From the NCBI GenBank assembly GCA_965248605.1, contig CBDFJV010000007.1:2852001-2916000 (forward strand): a stretch of DNA of 64,000 nt, given 5' to 3'. Below are positions 15,554 through 22,893 of the stretch, one piece after another. Within the stretch, counting starts at the first letter, position 1; every line of letters begins with the position of its first letter. The translations under genes were made by a program, and so were the position numbers. Source of the stretch: CAUZJF01 sp965248605. GTDB lineage: Bacteria > Chloroflexota > Dehalococcoidia > Lucifugimonadales > CAUZJF01. The notes beneath the pieces were generated by a model. The model made no database searches. It worked only from the letters and a program-made list of their open reading frames with translations, and had not been told where the DNA came from.

Positions 15554-15778
15554 CCCTTAGAAGACCCTTCGTGGAGATATTGAGCCAGTTTCCCGGACAT
15601 CCGGCTCGTCTGATCGGACGTTCGCGACCCAAAGGATACCATCAGAAGTGGGGTTGGAAAAAGGTACGGCCGAGATTTGGATCATAACAACGGCCTAACC
15701 GACGTATCAGCTATGTCGGTAGCCCGTCGTGGTCCGAGGCGGATAGCCCGCCCGCTCATGTCCCGAGGTATCAGGACT

Positions 15779-15909
15779 CTAGTAGACCGAAATCTTTGAA
15801 ATGAGGGGTAGCCGAAATTGGCGTGCTACGACGACAGGGCGGGTTTCAAACCCGCCCCTACCAAGCCGTAACCTCAGAACCCTTCAATACTAGGATGTTG
15901 GACCACTAG
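15779..15909. repeat. 131-bp dispersed repeat, copy 2
   Basis: Second copy of the block at 2986-3116, same length and orientation, one base different. It carries the same internal palindrome (15837-15857). It overlaps the 3' end of the FHA gene: the last dozen codons and the stop at 15874 of that gene lie in the repeat. Confidence 0.75.
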
Positions 15910-16302
15910 TCTGAACACGAAAGTCTCTTCGCTCGAGGCAAGCCTTATTCGGTCTCCGTGGGCCAAGAGGTGTGACAGGGCGGTGACCTTCTCTCCGTTT
16001 ACGAAGGTCCCGTCCTCGGTATTCAGGTCGCGCAATATGAACCCAGCCGGCGTCTCGACAATCAAGGCATGCCGTCGAGAAACGGTGTCGTGGTCGACAG
16101 CTACTTCGTTGTAGGCCCCGCGACCCAACACAAACGGGTCTCTCGACACACCGAATCTCTCTTTTTCTCGGAGACCGCCGGCAACCTCGAGAGTCGCTTC
16201 GAGGCCACGCTCGATTCCCGGAACCTCGACTCCGTTCGTATCGCTTGCGCTCCGAGTGGGCTCTTGAGGCTCCGGGTGAGGTCGTGTTGGATCAAACCCC
16301 AT
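15874..16302 (-). CDS. FHA-domain protein
   Basis: A 142-residue protein with one forkhead-associated domain at about residues 45-130: VLGRGAYNEVAV, SRRHALIV, and DGTFVNGEKV are the expected GR, SxxH and NG motifs. No membrane segment is present, so it should be a soluble phosphothreonine-binding adaptor. Its start overlaps the end of the phosphoesterase gene (16292-17023) by 11 bases, implying translational coupling. The final residues (LVVQHPSIEGF) and stop codon are provided by the 131-bp repeat, so the ancestral C-terminus has been replaced; the FHA fold itself appears complete. Confidence 0.75.
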   Translation of the reverse strand: MGFDPTRPHPEPQEPTRSASDTNGVEVPGIERGLEATLEVAGGLREKERFGVSRDPFVLGRGAYNEVAVDHDTVSRRHALIVETPAGFILRDLNTEDGTFVNGEKVTALSHLLAHGDRIRLASSEETFVFRLVVQHPSIEGF

Positions 16303-17023
16303 ACGCCAGGCGTTGTATCAGGTACTCGGGGAGGCCGCGTTCCGTCATCTTGTCCTGGGTGGTGGGGACCTCGTATGCGGCCCTGTGATGCGACATTTGC
16401 TGGGCGTCCGAGTCGTACGCCGCATAGCTGGCCCTGGGGTCTCGGTCGCGCGGCTGGCCAACTGCTCCCGGGTTGATGATCATCCGATCGTGTCCGACGT
16501 CGACTGGGCCGTTCGCCGGAAACGCCTCGAAAACGGCGCCTTCCTTCGATCCTCGACAGACGAAGGCCTTATGCGAGTGGCCGACCAAACACGTAGGGGT
16601 GTCGAAGTAGGCGAAGTTGGCGTCGGCGACCTCGGGCGTCAAGACATACTCGGTCTCCGGAAAGCGCGGGCTTCCGTGGACCATCGTGAACCCGTCGATC
16701 TCGATTCTTCGAGGAAGCCCTCGCAGATACTCTGCGTGCGAGTAAGTCAGCTGCGAGGCTGTCCAGGCTACGGCAGCGGTGGCGTGGCTGTTGAACGATT
16801 CGACGCTCATTTCCCCTATCGCCGCCAGATCGTGATTGCCGGCAACTCCACGGTGCTCGTACTGACTGAGCAGTTCGATGCACTCGCCAGGATCGGGCCC
16901 GTATCCGACAAGGTCGCCTAGGGACCATAGTTCGTCGAAGCCACCGTTGGCCTCCGCATCGGCGATTACGCTCCGGAGCGCCTCGACGTTGCTGTGAATG
17001 TCCGAAACGATTAACGCTCGCAA
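16292..17023 (-). CDS. Metallophosphoesterase (calcineurin-like, YfcE-type)
   Basis: A 243-residue binuclear metal phosphoesterase. Motifs are SDIHSN (residues 7-12), LGDLVGYGPDP, GNHD, LVGHSHKAFV and NPGAVGQPRD, in the standard order, so the active site is complete. The class hydrolyses small phosphodiesters or nucleotides; the substrate is unknown. The start is a TTG at 17023 with GGAG upstream. IS1380-family copy 2 ends only 13 bases before this start. The duplicated TAA completes an AGGAG-like ribosome site, but the native promoter has been moved 1.7 kb away, so expression probably now depends on read-out from the element. A homologue lies at 57146-57946. Confidence 0.85.
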   Translation of the reverse strand: MRALIVSDIHSNVEALRSVIADAEANGGFDELWSLGDLVGYGPDPGECIELLSQYEHRGVAGNHDLAAIGEMSVESFNSHATAAVAWTASQLTYSHAEYLRGLPRRIEIDGFTMVHGSPRFPETEYVLTPEVADANFAYFDTPTCLVGHSHKAFVCRGSKEGAVFEAFPANGPVDVGHDRMIINPGAVGQPRDRDPRASYAAYDSDAQQMSHHRAAYEVPTTQDKMTERGLPEYLIQRLAYGV

Positions 17024-17036
17024 GCGTTTCTCCTAA

Positions 17037-18742
17037 GCCCGAATCCACCGAAGGACACCGATGGACGGCGTGAGGGCAGCGGAAGGGGGTGGGTGAGGGA
17101 GCTACAGGGGGGATGGCCTGGGGTCTTGGGGTAGATGGGAGGCCGGCGGCCGGTCTTCAGTCGCCGCACAGGGCCCCTAAGGCCCTATGCGGGAGTTGCG
17201 ATGCGCGGGAAGGCGAGAGGATACGCAGCAGGGGACTCTCGCGACCGGGGTGGCGCGAGATTGCGGGGACGTTGGGTCAGTTGCAGGCTGGCTGTCAGGC
17301 CGGGAACGGAATGGCTTGCAGCCGGGCCAAGGCGCGACTGAACTGGGTTTCCCAAGGCCAGCGCCGGGGGAGATGCAAAGTGAGGCGGCGCGCCGAGCGG
17401 GTGATCCGTCCCACCAGAGCGAAGACCCGCCGCCTGAGGGTCTTGGTGATCACGGTCCGCTCGCCCAGACCAATCCGCGCCGTCCAGCGGGCCAGGTTAT
17501 GCGCCATCACCTGGACCGCCAGCCAGGCGCCGTTGGCGGCGAAGCGCGCCGACGGCATGTGGTTCAGCCCGACGCCGTACTTGAGGTCGCGTATGGCGTT
17601 CTCGACCTCGGCGTGGCGGCGATGATCGGCCTCCAGTTCCAGCGTCTCCCCATCGCGGTCGGTGATGAAGGCGTGATAGCTGTATCTGGCGAAGAGGGCG
17701 AGCTGGGAACCGGGCGTCGGCTTCACCCGCCGGACAATGAGCCGCACCGGCGCGGCGTCCGGCTTGGTCTGGAACGGGGTGTAAGTCGTCTCGGCGACAT
17801 CGGCGGCGCCGTCCGTCCAGTAGGGAATGGGAGTCCAGTCCTCCTGTGGTATCGCCTCGATCAGGTCCCGCAGGCTGGCGCGCTGGCGGATGGTGATAGA
17901 GAAGCGGACATCCATTTCCCGGCAGGCGGCAACGACAGTGTGGGCGTAGAAGCCGCTGTCGGCCCGCACCGTGAGTTGTCCCCTGGCCCCGCCGTAGCGC
18001 ACCCGCCCCACCGTCTCACGCAGGAAGTGGGCGGCGCCACGGGCGGTGTTGGCCCGGCCCTCGCGCAGCCGGGACATCAGCACCTCGCCGGTGCCGGCGG
18101 CAATGGCCAGCAGCGGGTGATAGCCGCGGGCGCCGGTATAGCCGTGGTGGCGCGCTCCCTCCTTGGCCAGTCCATAGGTCTCGCAGATGGTCGAGTCCAG
18201 GTCGATGGTCAGGGGCGAGTCGCCGGGTCCGGCCCCAGCGGCCCAGGCCCGGGCCAACAACTGGCGGCTCACGCGGTCGAGTTGACGGACATGCCCCCAC
18301 CGGAAGCTGCGCAGGAAGGTCCCCAGGGTGGATGGCGCCTTGACCACGCAGCCTAGAACACCGACCGTCCCACCAGCGCGCAGCGCATCGGCGTCGTCGA
18401 TGCAGTCGCCGCCTGCCAGCGCGGAAGCGACCAGCGTCAGCATCTTGTCCCCAGTGTTCGCCCGTCCCGGCGCTCCGCCGAGGTCAAGGTGATGGTCGAC
18501 GAGTTCCCGCAGGCCCAGGTGCCGGGCTAGGGTGGCCGGCAGGAGCAGGCCGGCATTGGCCACCAGGCGATGGTCGTCAAAGACGATGCGGATACGGTCG
18601 GGTTTGTTCTGTGGCAGCATCTATTGGGTGCTCCTTGTTTCCGGGCGGGTTTCTGTTCCAAAATCATTATCCCAGATTCAGAGGAGCACCCGCTGGCTTC
18701 TTCAAGGGCTGTCCCCAAGGACGTCCTTCGGTGGATTCGGGC
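17037..18742 (-). mobile_element. IS1380-family insertion sequence, copy 2
   Basis: A 1,706-bp inverted copy of the element at 6965-8670. Its perfect 20-bp terminal repeats are at 17037-17056 and 18723-18742, flanked by TAA on both sides (17034-17036 and 18743-18745). Each copy has its own matching flank pair, which argues for two independent insertions. It separates the phosphoesterase from the region upstream of the response regulator at 18964, which were probably divergent neighbours. Confidence 0.9.
17295..18620 (-). CDS. IS1380-family transposase (copy 2)
   Basis: A 441-residue DDE transposase, identical in sequence to the copy at 7087-8412, with the same catalytic motifs (TIDLDST, RADSGF, EVENAIRDLKYG). 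It reads away from the response regulator and toward the phosphoesterase and FHA genes, so transcripts running past its end could enter them. Confidence 0.93.
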   Translation of the reverse strand: MLPQNKPDRIRIVFDDHRLVANAGLLLPATLARHLGLRELVDHHLDLGGAPGRANTGDKMLTLVASALAGGDCIDDADALRAGGTVGVLGCVVKAPSTLGTFLRSFRWGHVRQLDRVSRQLLARAWAAGAGPGDSPLTIDLDSTICETYGLAKEGARHHGYTGARGYHPLLAIAAGTGEVLMSRLREGRANTARGAAHFLRETVGRVRYGGARGQLTVRADSGFYAHTVVAACREMDVRFSITIRQRASLRDLIEAIPQEDWTPIPYWTDGAADVAETTYTPFQTKPDAAPVRLIVRRVKPTPGSQLALFARYSYHAFITDRDGETLELEADHRRHAEVENAIRDLKYGVGLNHMPSARFAANGAWLAVQVMAHNLARWTARIGLGERTVITKTLRRRVFALVGRITRSARRLTLHLPRRWPWETQFSRALARLQAIPFPA

Positions 18743-18963
18743 TAAGGGATGAATACTTCGGATGGACTCTCGACGCGGCGTGGTGCGGGCCAATCGATGC
18801 TATCGTAAGGGCGGACGACGGCCTTGAGTATTACGCTCCCCGAAGGATTCCGTACGGTGGTAACCCTCTCATCACGCAAAGTGTAGCCACCATGTGGACA
18901 GGCATGCTGACACCTGGGAGAATACAAGCAACAGTTCTGAATGACTAAGGGACGGGAGAAGAC

Positions 18964-19623
18964 TTGAAGAAAACGAAGCTTCTTGTGGTCGAAGACGAGG
19001 CGCTATTCAGTGAGCTACTGAAGAACAATCTATCGGCTGAGCCGGACCTCGAGGTCGTTGGAGTTGCACGGGATGGGGCTTCGGCGATCGCCCTCGCCAG
19101 AAAGACGAAGCCGGATGCCCTCGTAGTAGACATCGAGCTGGAGGGAGATCTGGACGGCATTGAAGCTGCGGTCAAGATCAAGGAAGAGCGCCCGGAAGTC
19201 GGGGTGGTGATTCTCTCTTCCCATCGGGACCGGCGCTACGTCACAAGCCTCCCGCTCGAAAACAGCTCGGGCTGGGCTTATCTCCTGAAGCAGTCGACTC
19301 CGGACGTCGGAACTCTCGTCCGGGCGATTCAAGGCAGCATCATGGGCATGATGGTGCTCGATCCCTCGGTGGTAACCAGCCTACGGCCCAAACAGGGCTC
19401 GTCGATAGACAAGCTCACGCCCCGGCAGCGAGATGTTCTCGAGTTGATCGCACAAGGACACAACAATGCGACCATCGCCCAGCGCCTCAACCTAACCGGC
19501 AAGTCGGTTGAGACCTACATCAATGCGATCTACCAGATACTCCAGCTATCGAACGAGCCCGATATCCACGCTCGTGTCAAGGCGACACTGCTCTACCTGC
19601 AGGACACAGAGTCCCGAGAGTAG
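18964..19623 (+). CDS. LuxR-type response regulator
   Basis: A 219-residue response regulator with an intact receiver: acidic pair VVEDE at 7-11, phosphoacceptor aspartate in DALVVDIELEG at about 56, a serine switch in VVILSSH and lysine in YLLKQ. The C-terminal LuxR/NarL helix-turn-helix reads LTPRQRDVLELIAQGHNNAT and SVETYINAIYQIL. The start is a TTG at 18964 after GGGAG. Its probable partner is the NarL-type histidine kinase at 22886-24721, three genes away in the same cluster; the lipoprotein gene at 19759 follows on the same strand. The regulator at 3639 is a relative that has lost the aspartate. Confidence 0.85.
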   Translation: MKKTKLLVVEDEALFSELLKNNLSAEPDLEVVGVARDGASAIALARKTKPDALVVDIELEGDLDGIEAAVKIKEERPEVGVVILSSHRDRRYVTSLPLENSSGWAYLLKQSTPDVGTLVRAIQGSIMGMMVLDPSVVTSLRPKQGSSIDKLTPRQRDVLELIAQGHNNATIAQRLNLTGKSVETYINAIYQILQLSNEPDIHARVKATLLYLQDTESRE

Positions 19624-19758
19624 GCGACACCTCCGGTCCTGCTCTCTTTCGAGTATATTTCGGAAGTCCCTCTTCCCGCGGGAGGTGGTCGGCACCTCGA
19701 AGTCCAATACCAGAAAGTCGATGGTCGTGCCGTTTGTTGAGGATGGGAGGTGAGACGC

Positions 19759-21150
19759 ATGGTGGATAGAGTAGTCGTGAAGGTCGGTCCTGCCTGGCTG
19801 CGGCGAACGGTCTTATTCCGGCTTGCCATCGTGTCCGCAGCGGCAATTGTCGTCTCTTGCGGCGGGGCGGACGAGGTCGATAGCGACGGCACCGACTCCT
19901 CAGCGGCGTTGGAAGCCTCAGCCGCTGCTGATACCAGAGCCGACGAAGCCGCGAGAGCCGCTGCCGACGCGCAAGCCATCGCCGATGTAGAGTCCCAGGC
20001 TGCCGCCGATGCCAAGGCCAGAGCTGACTCTGAGGCCCAGGCAGCCTCCGACGCTAAGGCCAGGGCTGACGCAGAGTCCCAGGCTGCCGCCGATGCTAAA
20101 GCGAGAGCGGACGCAGAGTCCCAGGCCGCTGCCGCCGCCGTCGCGTCTGCGAGCACCGCCGAGGAGAAGGCTGCCGCTGATGCTAGGGCACGAGAGGCGG
20201 CCGCGGCAGCACGGCTTGCTGAGGTTCGACAACAAGAGGCTCAAGCTGCCGAGGAGGAGGCCAGGAGAAGAGAAGAAGCCGCCGCCAAGGCATCCGAAGA
20301 AGAGGCAGTCGCTCGGAAAAAAGCCGAGGACGCCGAGCTCCAGCGTTTAGCGGCTGAGCAAGAAGCCAAGAAAACACAATTCCTAGCTTCCCTTAGCAAA
20401 GGCATAGCAGTCTACGCCGGGGCAGGACAGGGCATTTTCTCAGGCGACGGCGGGCCTGCCATCGACGCTGACTTGGAGGAGCCGTTCGGCATCGCGTTGG
20501 ACTCCGATAACAACCTCTTCATCGCAACAGGCCATCGTGTCCGTCGCGTGGACGCGGCCACGGGTATCATCACCACCTTTGCAGGCACCGGAAGCGCAGG
20601 TTACAGCGGAGACGGAGGTCCCGCTATCGAGGCGAAGATCAAATCGCCGGAGGCTCTGGCCATCGACGGGGCCGGGAACCTGTACATCGCTACCTTCCAG
20701 CGCGTTCGCAAGGTGGACGTCGAGACCGGCGTCATCTCGACGGTGGCGGGGGGCGGCATCCCTGAGATAGTAAAGCTGGTCAAGCATCCCGGAGAAAACA
20801 TACAAGCCACTGACTCCTGGATGTCATTTCCTGTCGGTGTGGCGGTTGACGCTCATGGCAACATCTACTTTACCGCCAACAACCGCGTCCGCAAGGTGGA
20901 CGCCGAGACCGGGATCGTAACGACGCTGGCTGGGTGGGGCACGAATGATCTGTCGGGAGACGGCGGTCCGGCGTCAGAAGCGGGTATCGCAGACCCGCAA
21001 GGGATCGACGTCGACGATCAGGGAAACATCTACTTCGCCGATAGCTACAACCAGCGCATCCGTAGGATAGATGGCACCACCGGAATCATCATCACGCTGG
21101 CCGGTATCGGAAAGTCGCCCCGGCGACTCACCCGGACCCCACGTACGTGA
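19759..21150 (+). CDS. Coiled-coil NHL-repeat lipoprotein (5' part, frameshifted)
   Basis: The protein opens with a lipoprotein signal (FRLAIVSAAAIVVSCGG, lipobox ending in Cys at about residue 34), so it should be anchored outside the cytoplasmic membrane. Residues 50-200 are an Ala-rich, heptad-repeated coiled coil with DAKARADAESQAA units. Residues 215-460 contain NHL/beta-propeller blades, each with a YSGDGGPA motif and a NLYIATxxRVRKVD motif. The ATG at 19759 was chosen because GGGAGG sits eight bases upstream. The frame ends in a non-homologous tail (RRLTRTPRT) at 21150, while the propeller continues in another frame at 21147, so an indel near 21107-21125 breaks the gene or is a sequence error. 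It is flanked by a response regulator and a sensor kinase. Confidence 0.7.
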   Translation: MVDRVVVKVGPAWLRRTVLFRLAIVSAAAIVVSCGGADEVDSDGTDSSAALEASAAADTRADEAARAAADAQAIADVESQAAADAKARADSEAQAASDAKARADAESQAAADAKARADAESQAAAAAVASASTAEEKAAADARAREAAAAARLAEVRQQEAQAAEEEARRREEAAAKASEEEAVARKKAEDAELQRLAAEQEAKKTQFLASLSKGIAVYAGAGQGIFSGDGGPAIDADLEEPFGIALDSDNNLFIATGHRVRRVDAATGIITTFAGTGSAGYSGDGGPAIEAKIKSPEALAIDGAGNLYIATFQRVRKVDVETGVISTVAGGGIPEIVKLVKHPGENIQATDSWMSFPVGVAVDAHGNIYFTANNRVRKVDAETGIVTTLAGWGTNDLSGDGGPASEAGIADPQGIDVDDQGNIYFADSYNQRIRRIDGTTGIIITLAGIGKSPRRLTRTPRT

Positions 21151-21506
21151 TCAAGCCTACGGGACAGGGGTTCTCAGGCGACGGTGGGCCTGCCGACAGC
21201 GCCATGCTCGCTGCACCGACCGGTGTGGCCGTAGGACCCGACGGAAGCCTCTATGTCGCGGACACCGGCAACGACCGCATCCGCAAGATAGACCTGACCT
21301 CCGGCATCATCACCACCCTGGCGGACGGCGGCGCTAAGGTCGGCGGGTTGATACAGAGCGCCTTCCCGAGGAGGGCCGAGGAAGGAAACGCTGTTGATGT
21401 CACTTTCGAGCACTTTGGGCCCCCGGCAGCCTTGGCCGTATCCAAGGAAGGCATCATCTTCCTATCCGATCCAATACACAACAGGATCGTCAGCATCGTG
21501 CCGTAA
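21147..21506 (+). pseudogene. NHL-repeat lipoprotein, 3' part in shifted frame
   Basis: This frame carries on the propeller of the preceding gene: GFSGDGGPADSAMLAAPTGV, then VADTGNDRIRKIDL, and a final blade ending NRIVSIVP. Read upstream through its nominal GTG at 21147 it stays open and gives KVAPATHPDPTYVIKPTGQG, which joins the previous frame at TLAGIG. The two parts make one gene of about 580 codons with a one-base shift. Confidence 0.65.
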
Positions 21507-21558
21507 GCCGCGCAGAGTTTGGACTCAGCGCACCAGACAATACCCTTGGTGCAGCAAC

Positions 21559-22893
21559 CTAAGGCTGTGCCGGATCGTGGGCCCGCGGCAAGAACGGGTT
21601 GTCCGCCGGCTCCTTGCCACCGTAGAACCACGTCAGCGGAAGCACCTTTAGCTTCTGGTTGAACCCGCCCGGTTTCGTCCTGCTGTGTACCAGCTCGGCC
21701 GTCTCCGGATGCTCCTCGTAGTGGGAGTACGTGTATGCCACCAAGACCCGGTCCTTCAGTACGAGCACCGAGGGATAGGACCACCGGCCGTGGAAGTCGA
21801 CCGTCTCGATGTAGTCGCCCTCTCGCTCCAGGGCCGGCACTCCGGGCGGCAAGTACTGCTCGGCCGGACGGTTGGCGCGGAATGGGCCCGGTTCTACCCT
21901 CGTTTCCTCGTGCATCGACTCGATATTCTGGAAGAACTCCCACACACTTCCACCGTTCCGGCTTATCGCCGACGACAACCGGGTCCGGTTGAAGCCCCGC
22001 TTGACGTCTTCTTCGTTCTCCTGGTTCCAGACGACCAACAGGTGACCCGTCGAGGGAATCGTCCGTATCTGGGCCGGAGTCGTCGTAGCGGCTAGCGATG
22101 TGCCCTGGGGTCGTGTCCAGGTTGTGCCATCGTCGTGCGACCAGGCCTGGAAAACCCGGCCCATCTTGGTGCGGAAAAACATTAGGAGCTTCCCCGGTGA
22201 CACCTCCGTTACCGTGGGCTCCCCAATCGGGCTGGCGAGGGCAGCGTAGTCGACCGTAATCACCAGTTCGCCATCTTCGTTCTGGCGCCACGTCCTGCCG
22301 TCGTCGTCCGAGTAGACGACCCACGAGAAGCCCATCCCACCCCCGCTCCAGAAGTGGGCAGACGTGGTCGTCCATTGCCCGTTCAGGAGCTTCCCGGTCA
22401 TGGGCGTTCGAGGGACGTCCGGCCCGGCCGTCTGGCCCATTCCTCCGTACAAGGGAAGGACGATTCGTCCGGAGGACGTGCGCAGCAACACGTCCTGATA
22501 GGCGTGTGAGTTGCGACCGACCGAGGTCGCGCGCACGGGCGGCTCCCACGTCTCTCCCCCGTCCTCCGAGCGCCAGAACACCATGTACGAGTAGCTCTCG
22601 GTCACTCCTGTCCCAGAATCGTTCTCCCCTCGGCGCGCCGCCGCCAGCCCGACTCCGTTGCCCGACAGCTTGACGAGCGAAGTGGAGCCGCCCCCGACGA
22701 GGTCGCCGTTGGTGTCGCGACGCTCGAACGGCTCCGACCACGTTATGCCGCCGTCTTCGGAGGTCGTGAAGGTCGTGTTCGCGGCGTGCAGAATGCGTCC
22801 GTCGTTCAGCTCGACGAAGGTAGACGAGTGGAAGTAGTTGGTCTCGTGTGCGGCCAGCACTTCCTCCGGGCGAGTCATGGGAACGTTACTCAT
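21559..22893 (-). CDS. BNR/Asp-box sialidase-like protein
   Basis: About 444 residues with five Asp-box motifs (SEDGGITW, SEDGGETW, SDDDGRTW, SHDDGTTW and SRNGGSVW), the signature of six-bladed sialidase-type propellers. Family members include exo-sialidases, but many with this pattern are not, and the full sialidase arginine triad cannot be confirmed by eye. No signal peptide is seen. I chose the ATG at 22893 with GGAGG nine bases upstream; it overlaps the stop of the histidine kinase gene by eight bases (ATGAGTAA), so the two are translationally coupled. A longer frame to 22977 is the kinase's C-terminus in another frame. Confidence 0.75.
   Translation of the reverse strand: MSNVPMTRPEEVLAAHETNYFHSSTFVELNDGRILHAANTTFTTSEDGGITWSEPFERRDTNGDLVGGGSTSLVKLSGNGVGLAAARRGENDSGTGVTESYSYMVFWRSEDGGETWEPPVRATSVGRNSHAYQDVLLRTSSGRIVLPLYGGMGQTAGPDVPRTPMTGKLLNGQWTTTSAHFWSGGGMGFSWVVYSDDDGRTWRQNEDGELVITVDYAALASPIGEPTVTEVSPGKLLMFFRTKMGRVFQAWSHDDGTTWTRPQGTSLAATTTPAQIRTIPSTGHLLVVWNQENEEDVKRGFNRTRLSSAISRNGGSVWEFFQNIESMHEETRVEPGPFRANRPAEQYLPPGVPALEREGDYIETVDFHGRWSYPSVLVLKDRVLVAYTYSHYEEHPETAELVHSRTKPGGFNQKLKVLPLTWFYGGKEPADNPFLPRAHDPAQP

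Noticed and set aside
15554..15778. Gap between the coiled-coil gene and the 131-bp repeat
   Set aside because: I saw no start with ribosome site, no hairpin with T-tract and no repeat; nothing to annotate.
6965..18742. Composite transposon formed by the two insertion sequences
   Set aside because: Each copy has its own matching flank (TTA and TAA); a composite move would leave one duplication at the outer ends only.
18746..18963. Short open frame downstream of IS copy 2 reading toward the response regulator
   Set aside because: It has no start of its own and opens only through the IS end; I saw no family and treat the region as a promoter-bearing gap.
21251..22741. 496-codon frame overlapping the sialidase-like gene on the same strand
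   Set aside because: It is out of frame with the Asp-box motifs and is rich in Arg/Gly, as expected for a shadow frame.
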